Assembly: GCA_017962665.1 (NCBI GenBank)
Contig: JAGCUU010000039.1
Span: 1-64,000, forward strand
Source of the DNA: Bacteroidales bacterium
GTDB taxonomy: Bacteria; Bacteroidota; Bacteroidia; Bacteroidales; P3
Direction of reading: 5' to 3'
Length of the DNA: 64,000 bases
The position numbers and the translations under genes were made by a program. The notes under the pieces are model-generated. The model was not told the DNA's origin, ran no database searches, and saw only the letters and a program-made list of their open reading frames with translations. Below, piece by piece: positions 37,464 through 46,235 of this stretch; positions within the stretch are counted from its first letter, which is position 1, and the number at the start of each line of letters is the position of its first letter.

Positions 37464-38774
37464 ATGAAAAATAAATTTGCATATAGGTTTTGTTTGCCTT
37501 TACTGATAGTGTTGTTTTGTCATACTGGCATCAACGCACAGGATACAAATTATGTCCGTCAGGTCTTGAGAGAATTGTCGTCGCAAAAAATGTATGGCCG
37601 AGGATATTCTTTCCGAGGAGACAGCATAGCAGCGGAATACATTCGTGGGCAGTTGAAAATGCTTCATGTTGAGCCGCTGGTTAAGGACTATTTCCAGCAT
37701 TACACCTTTAGTACTTTTTCGATGGAAGGACCTGTGAAACTGCGAGTCAATGGATTACGTTTGGAACCGTTTACTCAGTTCAGGATTCCTGCTTGGTCGA
37801 TGTCTTCGTGGGGAGAGTACAAGGTCGTCACTGTTTCTGGGGATGTTTTGATGGATGCAGAGCAACTGAGGCTATTCCTGAAAAAAAACAAAGGAAAACT
37901 GGATGATATGTTTGTATATGTTGATGCCAGTGCTTACCATGCCTCCGATGATGCAGAACAAAAACGTTTTATTGGCCACATAGGAAGTTTACGACAGAGA
38001 AATCCATTCAATTCCAGAGGAATAATAGTGGGGATGAATGAACTGAACACCTATTCGCCAGCTTATACAAATTATGAGCATGGTTATGCCTATATTGAAG
38101 TGCTTTCTTCTGTCATGCCCCAAAAAGTGAAGAAGATAGACTGTTCATTCTTTACTCAGTTTCACCCTGACTATCAGACGCAGAATGTGTATGGTGTAGT
38201 CAATGGGGAGGTGGATACTATGGTGGTTTACACTGCCCACTATGATCATCTTGGAACGATGGGAGACTCTGTTGTGTTCTACGGTGCCCATGACAATGCC
38301 AGCGGTGTGTCAGCATTGTTGGATTTGGCGAGAATGGCGGTATACGAGAAACCGCATTATACTCATCTCTTTTGCTTCTTCAGCGGTGAGGAGGCTGGAC
38401 TGATGGGCTCAAAATATGCCGCTGAGCATCCTGTCTTTGATTTCAGTAAAGTCAGACTGCTAATAAATATAGATATGTTCTGTGGCGGCAATGAGGGCAT
38501 TATGGTATTTAATGCCAATGCTCCAGAGACCGATCCATTTGTGAAGAGACTGGAGAATTTGAACAATGCATTGGGGATTGCTCCGGAGATACGTCGTCGT
38601 GACAACCGTGCCAATAGCGATCACTGGTGGTTCAGCAAACAAATGCCCGCTTTGTTTATCCTGTCTATGGGACAACGATATGGAGGATACCATGACCCTG
38701 CCGACAGTTGTTCTGCCTGTGGATTGGAAAACTATTTAAACTATATCACGCTAATATCATCACTTGCATTATAA
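37464..38774 (+). CDS. M28 family zinc peptidase, secreted
   Basis: The 436-residue protein has a signal peptide (FCLPLLIVLFCHTGINAQ) and an M28 aminopeptidase domain in its C-terminal half: first zinc ligands YTAHYDHLG and GAHDNASGV, catalytic FSGEEAGLMGSKY, LINIDMFCGG and the final ligand in ANSDHWWF. M28 enzymes remove N-terminal amino acids from peptides. ATG 37464 is chosen because it gives a proper signal peptide; the longer frame from 37434 would overlap yfcC. It ends 20 bp before a strong bidirectional terminator. Confidence 0.92.
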   Translation: MKNKFAYRFCLPLLIVLFCHTGINAQDTNYVRQVLRELSSQKMYGRGYSFRGDSIAAEYIRGQLKMLHVEPLVKDYFQHYTFSTFSMEGPVKLRVNGLRLEPFTQFRIPAWSMSSWGEYKVVTVSGDVLMDAEQLRLFLKKNKGKLDDMFVYVDASAYHASDDAEQKRFIGHIGSLRQRNPFNSRGIIVGMNELNTYSPAYTNYEHGYAYIEVLSSVMPQKVKKIDCSFFTQFHPDYQTQNVYGVVNGEVDTMVVYTAHYDHLGTMGDSVVFYGAHDNASGVSALLDLARMAVYEKPHYTHLFCFFSGEEAGLMGSKYAAEHPVFDFSKVRLLINIDMFCGGNEGIMVFNANAPETDPFVKRLENLNNALGIAPEIRRRDNRANSDHWWFSKQMPALFILSMGQRYGGYHDPADSCSACGLENYLNYITLISSLAL

Positions 38775-38793
38775 AAAGGTAGATATAAAAAAT

Positions 38794-38836
38794 AATTAAC
38801 CCCGAAAGTTTATGACGAATTCTTTCGGGGTTAATT
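38794..38836. terminator. Bidirectional terminator between the M28 and transketolase genes
   Basis: A perfect 15-bp inverted repeat (AATTAACCCCGAAAG at 38794-38808, complement at 38822-38836) with a 13-nt loop lies between two convergent genes. AT-rich outer arms give A and T tracts on both sides, as expected for a terminator used from both directions. Confidence 0.85.
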
Positions 38837-38869
38837 TATATACAGGCATGCTTTTATTGTTTCCTGAGA

Positions 38870-39820
38870 TTATCTTGAAAGTACTTTGTGAACCTTTTCA
38901 ACAATATCGGCAGAGCGAAGGTGGTACTTCGTGAGCATTTCGTCAGGTGTTCCGCTCTCACCGAAACGGTCGTCTACAGCTACATATTCCTGCTTGGTGG
39001 GGCAGTGCAGAGCAAGTGTCTGGGCGACGCTGTCACCTAAGCCACCATTCATAAGGTGCTCCTCGCAGGTGACAACAGCTTTTGTTTTCTTTGCTGAGGC
39101 AATGATAGTGTCAGTGTCAAGAGGCTTGATGGTATGGATATTGATTACTTCGGCACTGATACCTTCTTTTTCCAGTTGTTCAGCGGCCTGCAAGGCTTCC
39201 CAAACAAGGTGTCCGCAAGCAAAGAGAGTCACATCCTTGCCCTCGTTGAGTATTTGGGCTTTGCCGATTTCAAATTTTTCATTTTCAGGGAGGAAGCAGG
39301 GCATCTTGCTGCGTCCGAGACGTAGATAGACAGGACCTACATGATCTGCTGCTGCCATTGTTGCAGCTTTAGCCTGGTTGAAATCGGCAGGAACCAGAAC
39401 GGTCATATTAGGTAGCACCTTCATGAGTGCAATATCCTCCATGGTCTGGTGTGTGGCGCCATCTTCACCGAGGGAGATACCTGCGTGTGAACCGCAAATC
39501 TTGACATTCTTGTTGGAATAACATAAAACTTGACGGATCTGGTCGTAAACGCGTCCAGTTACAAATTCGGCGAAGCCGCCAATGAAGGGCACTTTTCCGC
39601 ATAGCGAAAGACCTGCAGCAATACCGACCATATTTGCCTCGGCAATGCCGCATTGGATAAAGCGATCTGGAAACTCTTTGGCAAAGCCGTCCATCTTGAC
39701 GCTGCCTTTTACGTCGGCACTCAATGCTACAATGTCAGGGTTGTTTTTGCCGGCTTCAACAAGGCCTTCGCCCATACCGGAACGTAACTCTTTAGACTTT
39801 GTGTTTTCGAAGTGAGTCAT
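38870..39820 (-). CDS. Transketolase, C-terminal subunit
   Basis: The 316-residue protein is the pyrimidine-binding and C-terminal part of a split transketolase: RSGMGEGLVEAGKNNPDIV, RFIQCGIAEANMVGIAAGL (with the catalytic Glu), GISLGEDGATHQTMED, and the C-terminal domain ending KYHLRSADIVEKVHKVL. It pairs with the N-terminal half encoded at 41484-42335 to form an active thiamine-diphosphate enzyme of the pentose phosphate pathway. The two halves are normally adjacent; here two other genes stand between them. Confidence 0.95.
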   Translation of the reverse strand: MTHFENTKSKELRSGMGEGLVEAGKNNPDIVALSADVKGSVKMDGFAKEFPDRFIQCGIAEANMVGIAAGLSLCGKVPFIGGFAEFVTGRVYDQIRQVLCYSNKNVKICGSHAGISLGEDGATHQTMEDIALMKVLPNMTVLVPADFNQAKAATMAAADHVGPVYLRLGRSKMPCFLPENEKFEIGKAQILNEGKDVTLFACGHLVWEALQAAEQLEKEGISAEVINIHTIKPLDTDTIIASAKKTKAVVTCEEHLMNGGLGDSVAQTLALHCPTKQEYVAVDDRFGESGTPDEMLTKYHLRSADIVEKVHKVLSR

Positions 39821-39858
39821 ATTTTTGATGTTTTTTTATTGTTTTATTCTATGTATAA

Positions 39859-40074
39859 TTAATCAAAGTGCACACCGGGGTTCATTTGGGCTGGTGTACG
39901 CCACTCAATACCGTATTTTTTTAGCAGCACTTCTTTTTTTGCAGCCCAATACAGATGGCAGAAACCATGACAACGTTTTTTGTTTTTTAGCATTTTATCA
40001 ACTTCCTTCTCAACATCATCTATCACGGCTTTGAATCGATCAGTATCTTCAATAGGGTCTTTTTTTAGTGGCAT
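39859..40074 (-). CDS. Small conserved protein of unknown function
   Basis: The 71-residue protein starts MPLKKDPIEDTDRFKAVIDD, is highly charged, has two cysteines in KKRCHGFCHLYWAAKKEV, and ends YGIEWRTPAQMNPGVHFD. I recall similar small proteins in Bacteroidales, yet without a function. Its start is 3 bp after the VWA gene stop, so both are one transcript with the transketolase halves. The CxxxC pair next to His could bind a metal; this is a guess from pattern only. Confidence 0.75.
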   Translation of the reverse strand: MPLKKDPIEDTDRFKAVIDDVEKEVDKMLKNKKRCHGFCHLYWAAKKEVLLKKYGIEWRTPAQMNPGVHFD

Positions 40075-40077
40075 AAA

Positions 40078-41460
40078 TTATTGGTTTGTAAGATTAATAT
40101 TTGTTGTTTGACTTGATTCAATTTGAAAGCGCATTGTACGCACATTTGTGTATTCTATGCTGTTTTGCGGTTTTATCACGATTTGGTATTGACCTGGCAT
40201 AAGAAGAATACGCTCGTTAATCTTGTTTGGGTTGAGGTCGCATACGAAAGTAAGTACACCTTCGTGTAGTTTAAAGATTGAGCCTGACGATATAACTTTG
40301 GGTTTGTTGATATTGGCCACTCCAGGCATAGATATGGATAGATCAGTGGCCGATGATCCGACTATGGCAACATTCTCAAGCCGAATGGGAGGCGTTGAAA
40401 GTATCTCAAGATCGTAACTGCCAGCCAGATAATTGTATTGTTCTCCAATTATTTGTGTATGCAATAGCTCTTTGCTACCGTGTTTGTATACAAGTATTGG
40501 ATATTGAGGTACTTGATAGTTGGCTCGTTTGCCGTTCATACTAATCTTGAGCGAACCTTGCTCGACAGTAATATTGAGTCGGTTTACTCTACCAGGCTTG
40601 AATTGACGTTGATTAAGTTTAATCTCAGGAACGGTAAATAGAGTGATGTCGTAGGCTATAAGGGGGTCTATGATAATGGTGTCTGGCGTATAGCGGCTGT
40701 CGATACTGTAGAGCGTTGTGTATTTTACAACGCCGGTCTGACTGTCATAGAAAGCTATGGGTAGTTCGGCTTCAAGCAGGTGGTCGGTCTCGTCATTGAT
40801 TGAGATGATAAGATGAGCCTCTTCTTCGGACATACGGAAGATGTTGTATAGGGTCTGTGTGTATTGTTCTTCATTAGGCACGTAAGTGAATTTGCCTGCA
40901 CAGTCTAAACTGTGTTGAAAGTCCTGTTTGTTCCCAATGCCGAGTATGAATGTTTGAACAATGACGCCACTCATCTGTACTTGACGAGCCACATCGCAGA
41001 TGTTGCCATCGCAGTCGTCCATCCCATCGGTGATGATCAGTATGATGTTTCGAGAGGCGCCTGAAGATGGAAAATCGTTAAGAGAACTGCTGAGAGCGGA
41101 TGCGGCGGTGCATGCCCCATTAGGGACGAGTGTCTTTATTTTGCTTTGTATTTTGTAGTTGTTGTCGCTATCAAAAGGCACCTCGAGACGTGTTCCGTAT
41201 GAGTTTTTGTTTAGATGTCCGAAAACACGGAGTGCTACTTCTATATTGTCCTGATTGGCTACGCTGTCAAGGAATTTCAGTAGCACCTGCTGTGTTACCT
41301 TGATTTTGGCGTCGCTTTGCCAGCGGTCCCACATGCTGTGAGAGCAGTCGAGAATGAGTAGTACACGAGTCTTCTCATTGCTGACAGAAGCTTTGTTTTG
41401 AGCTCCTGCATAGGCAATGAAAGCTAAAAGAAAAACTAATATAACACTCCTCTTTTTCAA
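40078..41460 (-). CDS. Secreted von Willebrand factor A domain protein
   Basis: The 460-residue protein has a signal peptide (VILVFLLAFIAYAGAQ) and a VWA domain at about residues 30-210 with a full MIDAS site: DCSHS (Asp38), the Thr in GACTAASA, and ITDGMDD. The remaining 250 residues are beta-rich with repeats resembling carboxypeptidase-regulatory domains (RVNRLNITVEQGSLKIS, LLMPGQYQIVIKPQ). VWA domains bind protein partners by metal. The gene lies inside the transketolase operon, between tkt halves, with gaps of 23 bp and 3 bp. A link to sugar metabolism is not evident; partner unknown. Confidence 0.85.
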   Translation of the reverse strand: MKKRSVILVFLLAFIAYAGAQNKASVSNEKTRVLLILDCSHSMWDRWQSDAKIKVTQQVLLKFLDSVANQDNIEVALRVFGHLNKNSYGTRLEVPFDSDNNYKIQSKIKTLVPNGACTAASALSSSLNDFPSSGASRNIILIITDGMDDCDGNICDVARQVQMSGVIVQTFILGIGNKQDFQHSLDCAGKFTYVPNEEQYTQTLYNIFRMSEEEAHLIISINDETDHLLEAELPIAFYDSQTGVVKYTTLYSIDSRYTPDTIIIDPLIAYDITLFTVPEIKLNQRQFKPGRVNRLNITVEQGSLKISMNGKRANYQVPQYPILVYKHGSKELLHTQIIGEQYNYLAGSYDLEILSTPPIRLENVAIVGSSATDLSISMPGVANINKPKVISSGSIFKLHEGVLTFVCDLNPNKINERILLMPGQYQIVIKPQNSIEYTNVRTMRFQIESSQTTNINLTNQ

Positions 41461-41483
41461 GGTCTTATAGTGCGAATGGTGGA

Positions 41484-42335
41484 TTAATAGTCACCAAGTT
41501 CGGTAGGAGGAATCTGTTCGAGGGCACGTTTTAAGTCATCCTCGTTCAGGACGCTTCCATGATACTTGTTGGTGTTTTGCATAAAGTCTACGCCATAGCC
41601 CATCTGGCTTTGCAGAAGTACACATACAGGTTTGCCTTTGCCGGTCAGCGATTTGGCTTTTTCCATACCATCCAGAACCTGTTGCATGTCGTTACCGTTG
41701 TCGATAGTGACGACAGTCCACAAAAACGATTCAAATTTTGATTTTAGATTGCCGAGGTCCATAACCTGTTCAACAGTGCCGTCAATTTGTTGGTGGTTAT
41801 AGTCGATTGTGGCGATAAGATTATCGACTTTCTTTGCTCCGGCAAACATTGCTGCCTCCCATATTTGCCCTTCTTGTAATTCACCATCACCATGAAGAGT
41901 ATATACAAGATGGTTGTCATTAGTCATTTTTTTGCCCAATGCAGCTCCGATACCAACAGAGAGACCCTGTCCGAGGGATCCGGAAGCCATGCGTATGCCA
42001 GGAAGACCATGTTCTGTAGAGGGGTGTCCTTGTAGACGTGTTCCAAACATACGGAAGGTTGAAAGTTCGCTTACAGGGAAGAAACCACGACGAGCCATGA
42101 CACTGTATATTACTGGAGTAATGTGTCCTTGTGACACAAAAAGCATATCTTCTCCATTTCCGTCCATTGTGAATTTCTCGGGGTTATGATGCATGATATT
42201 GAATTGCATTGCTGTCATCCAATCCGTTGTTCCCATAGAACCGCCAGGGTGTCCTGATTTGGCTGCAGTGGTCATGCGTAATATGTCTCTACGAACTTGT
42301 CGTGCAATTGTTTGTAATTCTTGTGTTGTTTTCAT
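41484..42335 (-). CDS. Transketolase, N-terminal subunit
   Basis: The 283-residue protein is the thiamine-diphosphate pyrophosphate-binding half: AAKSGHPGGSMGTTDWM, FVSQGHITPVIYSVMARRG, LPGIRMASGSLGQGLSVGIG, and the TPP motif HGDGELQEGQIWEAAMFA with NLIATIDYNHQQID. With the C-terminal subunit at 38870-39820 it forms a complete transketolase. A promoter -7 box lies 25 bp upstream, so this gene heads the four-gene operon tktN, VWA, 71-residue protein, tktC. Confidence 0.95.
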   Translation of the reverse strand: MKTTQELQTIARQVRRDILRMTTAAKSGHPGGSMGTTDWMTAMQFNIMHHNPEKFTMDGNGEDMLFVSQGHITPVIYSVMARRGFFPVSELSTFRMFGTRLQGHPSTEHGLPGIRMASGSLGQGLSVGIGAALGKKMTNDNHLVYTLHGDGELQEGQIWEAAMFAGAKKVDNLIATIDYNHQQIDGTVEQVMDLGNLKSKFESFLWTVVTIDNGNDMQQVLDGMEKAKSLTGKGKPVCVLLQSQMGYGVDFMQNTNKYHGSVLNEDDLKRALEQIPPTELGDY

Positions 42336-42359
42336 TTATTTGTTTTTATTTTTTTTTTG

Positions 42360-42367
42360 CAAAGATA
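42360..42367 (-). promoter_or_regulatory. Bacteroidetes -7 box for the transketolase operon
   Basis: Minus strand TATCTTTG, 24 bp before the ATG at 42335. Confidence 0.6.
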
Positions 42368-42438
42368 GTGACAAAGAGGCTTATTATAAATAAAAGTTAT
42401 GAATGTTTATTAACAGATAACGGTATAGTTCGGACATG

Positions 42439-42882
42439 CTACATTTTGAAGACGTAGTGTCGGCCATTTTGATCTACGCCGTGAAGTTCTCCACCATGTC
42501 GTTTGACTGTAATAGAGTAGCTGTTTTCCTCGTCGTCGTGTATGGTTCCGCGTCCGGTGTTTCCATTCATGGTGACATGTCCCCATACTTTTCCATTTGC
42601 TCCATAGGTGGATATGTACAATGTTTCTTTTCCGCCAGAAAAATTGTTTTTTACAGTATTGCTTTTTTTCTCAGTGGTTGAAGTGTTTTCCGGCTTTGTT
42701 TCCTCCGTTGGTTCGACAGTCTCCGTTTCTTCAGTGACAATAGTCACGGAGTCTGTAACAGCTGTTGTATCGGAAGGTTGAACGGTGTCTTCCGTATTGT
42801 TGGCGATATTGTTGCAGGCAGTAAAGGCCAAAGTGGTGAACAACGCCAATGAAAGAGCTAAAGTGATGTGTTTCTGTTTCAT
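42439..42882 (-). CDS. Small lipoprotein with Thr/Glu-rich linker
   Basis: The 147-residue protein, from the ATG at 42882, has a lipoprotein signal (LALSLALFTTLAFTACNN). A long low-complexity linker of Thr, Glu, Ser and Val (about residues 25-75) leads to a compact C-terminal domain with VWGHVTMNGNTGRGTIHDD and HGGELHGVDQNGRHYVFKM, likely beta-rich. I cannot name its function. A longer frame from 42924 overlaps sdaA and lacks the signal at its start. It ends in TAG. Confidence 0.75.
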   Translation of the reverse strand: MKQKHITLALSLALFTTLAFTACNNIANNTEDTVQPSDTTAVTDSVTIVTEETETVEPTEETKPENTSTTEKKSNTVKNNFSGGKETLYISTYGANGKVWGHVTMNGNTGRGTIHDDEENSYSITVKRHGGELHGVDQNGRHYVFKM

Positions 42883-42910
42883 CGAAATATTGTTTAGGTA
42901 ATGATTTGTT

Positions 42911-44107
42911 TTATTTTTCAGCAAGTAATGCCAGCCCTCCCATTGAAGTCTCTTTGTACAGGCTAGGAAGGTCGTGACCAGTTTTTTTCATGGTTTCGAC
43001 AACTTTGTCGAAGGTGATAATATGTTTTCCATCGCTCATCATTGCATATAGGTTGATGTCGAGTGCCCGCAATGCAGCCATTGCATTCCTTTCGATACAT
43101 GGAATCTGTACCAGTCCACACATAGGATCGCATGTTAATCCAAGATTATGTTCCATAGCCATCTCCGCTGCATATTCAATCTGTTGGGGGCTGCCTCCAA
43201 AGAGTTGGTTGGCGGCAACAGCGGCCATTACACATGCACTGCCGACCTCGCCTTGACATCCTACTTCGGCACCGCTGATGGAGGCGTTGGTTTTGATTAC
43301 ATTGGCGAAGAGTGCAGCTGTTGCCATTGCTCGTATAATGTCAGTGTCGTTGAATCCATGATTTTTTTTAAGGTGGTATAGCACAGCAGGAAGCACTCCG
43401 CTGGCACCGCATGTGGGTGCTGTTACTATTGTGCTGCCTACAGCGTTTCGCTCGCTGGTGGCGAGGGCATAGGCTATCACGAGGCATCGGCTTTGAAGCG
43501 AGGGCTTGTAGCTGGATGCCCGAACGTAATATTGACGTGCCTTGCTGCGAAGATGAAGACCTCCAGGAATGACACCTTCTGCATTGATGCCTTCTTCTAT
43601 TGTTTTCTGCATTGTCTCCCACATGTCACGAAGATAGTCCCAGATATCTTTCTCTTCGTGCATCGCAACATATTCCCAAAATGTAAGGCCGTTTTTTTCT
43701 ATGTAATCCAGTATTTCGGTAATATGTGAATGTTTATATACTGTTTTTTCCTCTAAAGGACTCTCTTCGTTTGCAAGCAGCCCCCCTCCAACACTGTATA
43801 TTGTCCAACTGTCGGATACCATTCCATTGTTATCGATGGCTTCGAAAAACATACCATTTGTGTGGAATGTAGGAACAATGTCGGCTCTCCAAATAATTTC
43901 TACAGGAATTGGGTCTGCAGCTGCCTGAATGGCAACGTCGGTACGGTGCCCTTTGCCTGTGGCGGCGAGACTTCCGTATAGTGTCACACGGTATTTTGCA
44001 GCCTTGGGATTACGCTGATGGAAAATAGTTGATGCTTTGTGTGGACCTAAGGTATGACTGCTTGACGGTCCATATCCTTTTTTGAGTATAAGTTTTATTG
44101 AGTCCAT
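42911..44107 (-). CDS. sdaA: L-serine ammonia-lyase, iron-sulfur dependent
   Basis: The 398-residue protein converts L-serine to pyruvate and ammonia. It is the single-chain form: an N-terminal beta domain (GPSSSHTLGPHKASTIF) and the C-terminal catalytic alpha domain with APTCGASGVLPAVLYHL and LTCDPMCGLVQIPC, whose cysteines hold the 4Fe-4S cluster, and the C-terminal end GGLALLAEK. It follows the porin gene by 2 bp. The oxygen-sensitive cluster agrees with an anaerobic lifestyle. Confidence 0.95.
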   Translation of the reverse strand: MDSIKLILKKGYGPSSSHTLGPHKASTIFHQRNPKAAKYRVTLYGSLAATGKGHRTDVAIQAAADPIPVEIIWRADIVPTFHTNGMFFEAIDNNGMVSDSWTIYSVGGGLLANEESPLEEKTVYKHSHITEILDYIEKNGLTFWEYVAMHEEKDIWDYLRDMWETMQKTIEEGINAEGVIPGGLHLRSKARQYYVRASSYKPSLQSRCLVIAYALATSERNAVGSTIVTAPTCGASGVLPAVLYHLKKNHGFNDTDIIRAMATAALFANVIKTNASISGAEVGCQGEVGSACVMAAVAANQLFGGSPQQIEYAAEMAMEHNLGLTCDPMCGLVQIPCIERNAMAALRALDINLYAMMSDGKHIITFDKVVETMKKTGHDLPSLYKETSMGGLALLAEK

Positions 44108-44109
44108 TA

Positions 44110-46218
44110 TTAATCAAAGAATTTCCAGGTTAAGCCCCAAAAAACTCCTAAATCTTCCATAGGGTAGTGCGGTAGACTGAAATAGGAGGGAGTCTGATTG
44201 GTTAAAGTGTAAAGTGGAGCGTTGAGATGGTTGACTTTTAGATAGATACTTGCTCTTTTTACCTGAAGGGCAATCCAAAAGTCAGCAATTAGATAGTTTC
44301 CGACTTTCTGATTGTCTTGTCTGTAAAATGTTCCAAGTACAGGATTCCAAGCGTCGGCATTGTAGAGTGTATGGTAGCGAAAGTCGAGACCGGTTTGAAC
44401 GCGAAGCGCTTTATGGAACATGTGGAAATCGGCATACATGCTGTTTTTGCTTGCAAAAAGAGGAACGCGGATAACATCGTTGTCGCTGCTTTGTTGAAAC
44501 ATTTCTTGTATTCTGATGTTGAACCATCCAAGACGTAAATGGCTTTGTATTGATGCTTGAAGTAGAACACCGGTTTTGTCGCCTTGGGTGGGAATCATAT
44601 TGCTGTTGAACCAGATATTGTTACCTATTAGAGTGGTCGCTGCATGGGTCTGGAATAACCTTAAAATACAGTTGACAGTGTCTGGTGTGTGTATATTATA
44701 GTCGAGCGCAAGCTGCTGCCGTTTTATTTTTTTGTAATCTGAATAATTCCAGTTATAGTAGCCTTCATTATGACAATAAATTAAATCAGGTGATTGTGCT
44801 TCACTCAAAAAACTAAACTCCAATGCTCCGGCTTTTTCGAATAAAAGGGTAAGGAGTCCGTCGATACGGTAATCGCCAATCCTACGATTTCCAAGGGTCT
44901 CTTCTGCATTTATTGAAGCCTTTAAATTCCAAAGATTAAATGAGGCGCGTGTAAATGGGTTTAATGAAAACTCATGGACTGCACTGCCACTGAATGTTTG
45001 TGTCGCAAATTGAACACGGTCATGTCTGGGCTGTATGCCAAAGAGCAATACCAGTGGATTTTTCCAACGGTGTTCCATGTAGGCATCGTTGGTCCAATAA
45101 AGGTCTGCGGAAAGGGAATAGTGTGCCGTTGAGTCGTAGAAAAAGTTGGTGTCGAGAGCAGTACCGTTGTAAAACCAGCTGTCAGCCTTGTTGTCGTAGA
45201 AAAAACGTCTGTGCTTTTCGAAATTGATATCAAGTGCAAATACACCGGTATTGTAGAAATGTGGTGTTTTGGGAAAGATTGTGTCGTAACCGACAATAGA
45301 GTCGGTGGCGACGGTGTCGAACAAAGGCTTTGAATATGCAAATTGACGTACTGTATTGAAACTTTGATGAATTTGTATCTGGAAATCGCGCCACAGGTTT
45401 TGTGCCGAATACATATTGACTGGTACGCCCGTTCGTCGAGAGTAGTCCCAGCAGGTGGTGTCGTTCAGAACGCCGCCGTTTTCCTGTTGCTGTATCTTAT
45501 TGAAACTAACAGATGCTTGCAGTTGGTAGCGGGAATCCTTGGAGTAGTAGTTTGTGGATACGTCAAGAATATGGTCTGTCACTCCGCTGTTGGTATATAC
45601 ACCGTCTCTGCTTACCAAGTCGTATAGGAATGCGACATTCCAACGTGGCATTATATTTTGGGTGTGGACAATATGTATTTGATAGTCTTTGTTTGTCGAA
45701 CTGCCGTATCCTAGCTCCGTATATGGAGTTTGTGTTTGAAAATATTTTTGTCGATGAAGAAATTCCCTGTATACGGGCATAGGATTTGCTACAAAGTGGG
45801 TACTGTATAGGGCGGGTGAGTAGTGCGATGTTGAAAAGAATGGAAATATTGATAGATGTACTTGGCCAAGGGCACCTAATCCGAGGTAGTATTTCCCGTC
45901 AAACTTGTTTGCTGGGTCAAACAGTTCAGCTCCTGTCGGATCAAAAACCGGCTGTTGCATATTGCGGATTTTTACAGTCCTTAAGGTTGCTGTAAAAGAG
46001 AATACTCGGCTACGTAGAACTGAGTCGGATTCAATTCCGGTTTCATATACGATTCCGGCAGGTTGTTGGTTGTTTGTAGAGTCAGTTTCCCCATTCTCGC
46101 CATTCATAGAGGAAGTGTAGGGCACAGTATTGTTCTGTGCCTGAACTGTCGTACATAATGGCATTGTAGCCATCAGTAACAGCAACAGTGGTATCTTCTT
46201 TATGTGGAGGGATTTCAA
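44110..46218 (-). CDS. Putative porin (Porin_10-type outer-membrane protein)
   Basis: The 702-residue protein has a signal peptide when started at TTG 46218 (LHIKKIPLLLLLMATMPLCTTVQAQ region), which is 17 bp after the trxB stop; no ATG gives an intact signal. The mature part is a large beta-barrel with alternating aromatic residues (YYLGLGALGQVHLSIFPFF, LYWTNDAYMEHRWKNPL) and an aromatic C-terminus (TWKFFD). It resembles the putative porin family of Bacteroidetes. Substrate unknown. The gene sits in a leftward operon with trxB and sdaA. Confidence 0.82.
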   Translation of the reverse strand: MKSLHIKKIPLLLLLMATMPLCTTVQAQNNTVPYTSSMNGENGETDSTNNQQPAGIVYETGIESDSVLRSRVFSFTATLRTVKIRNMQQPVFDPTGAELFDPANKFDGKYYLGLGALGQVHLSIFPFFSTSHYSPALYSTHFVANPMPVYREFLHRQKYFQTQTPYTELGYGSSTNKDYQIHIVHTQNIMPRWNVAFLYDLVSRDGVYTNSGVTDHILDVSTNYYSKDSRYQLQASVSFNKIQQQENGGVLNDTTCWDYSRRTGVPVNMYSAQNLWRDFQIQIHQSFNTVRQFAYSKPLFDTVATDSIVGYDTIFPKTPHFYNTGVFALDINFEKHRRFFYDNKADSWFYNGTALDTNFFYDSTAHYSLSADLYWTNDAYMEHRWKNPLVLLFGIQPRHDRVQFATQTFSGSAVHEFSLNPFTRASFNLWNLKASINAEETLGNRRIGDYRIDGLLTLLFEKAGALEFSFLSEAQSPDLIYCHNEGYYNWNYSDYKKIKRQQLALDYNIHTPDTVNCILRLFQTHAATTLIGNNIWFNSNMIPTQGDKTGVLLQASIQSHLRLGWFNIRIQEMFQQSSDNDVIRVPLFASKNSMYADFHMFHKALRVQTGLDFRYHTLYNADAWNPVLGTFYRQDNQKVGNYLIADFWIALQVKRASIYLKVNHLNAPLYTLTNQTPSYFSLPHYPMEDLGVFWGLTWKFFD

Positions 46219-46235
46219 AACACTATGCTGGTTTA

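Noticed and set aside
39825..40034. Plus-strand frame opposite the 71-residue gene
   Set aside because: Antisense to a small gene with a better conserved pattern and operon position.
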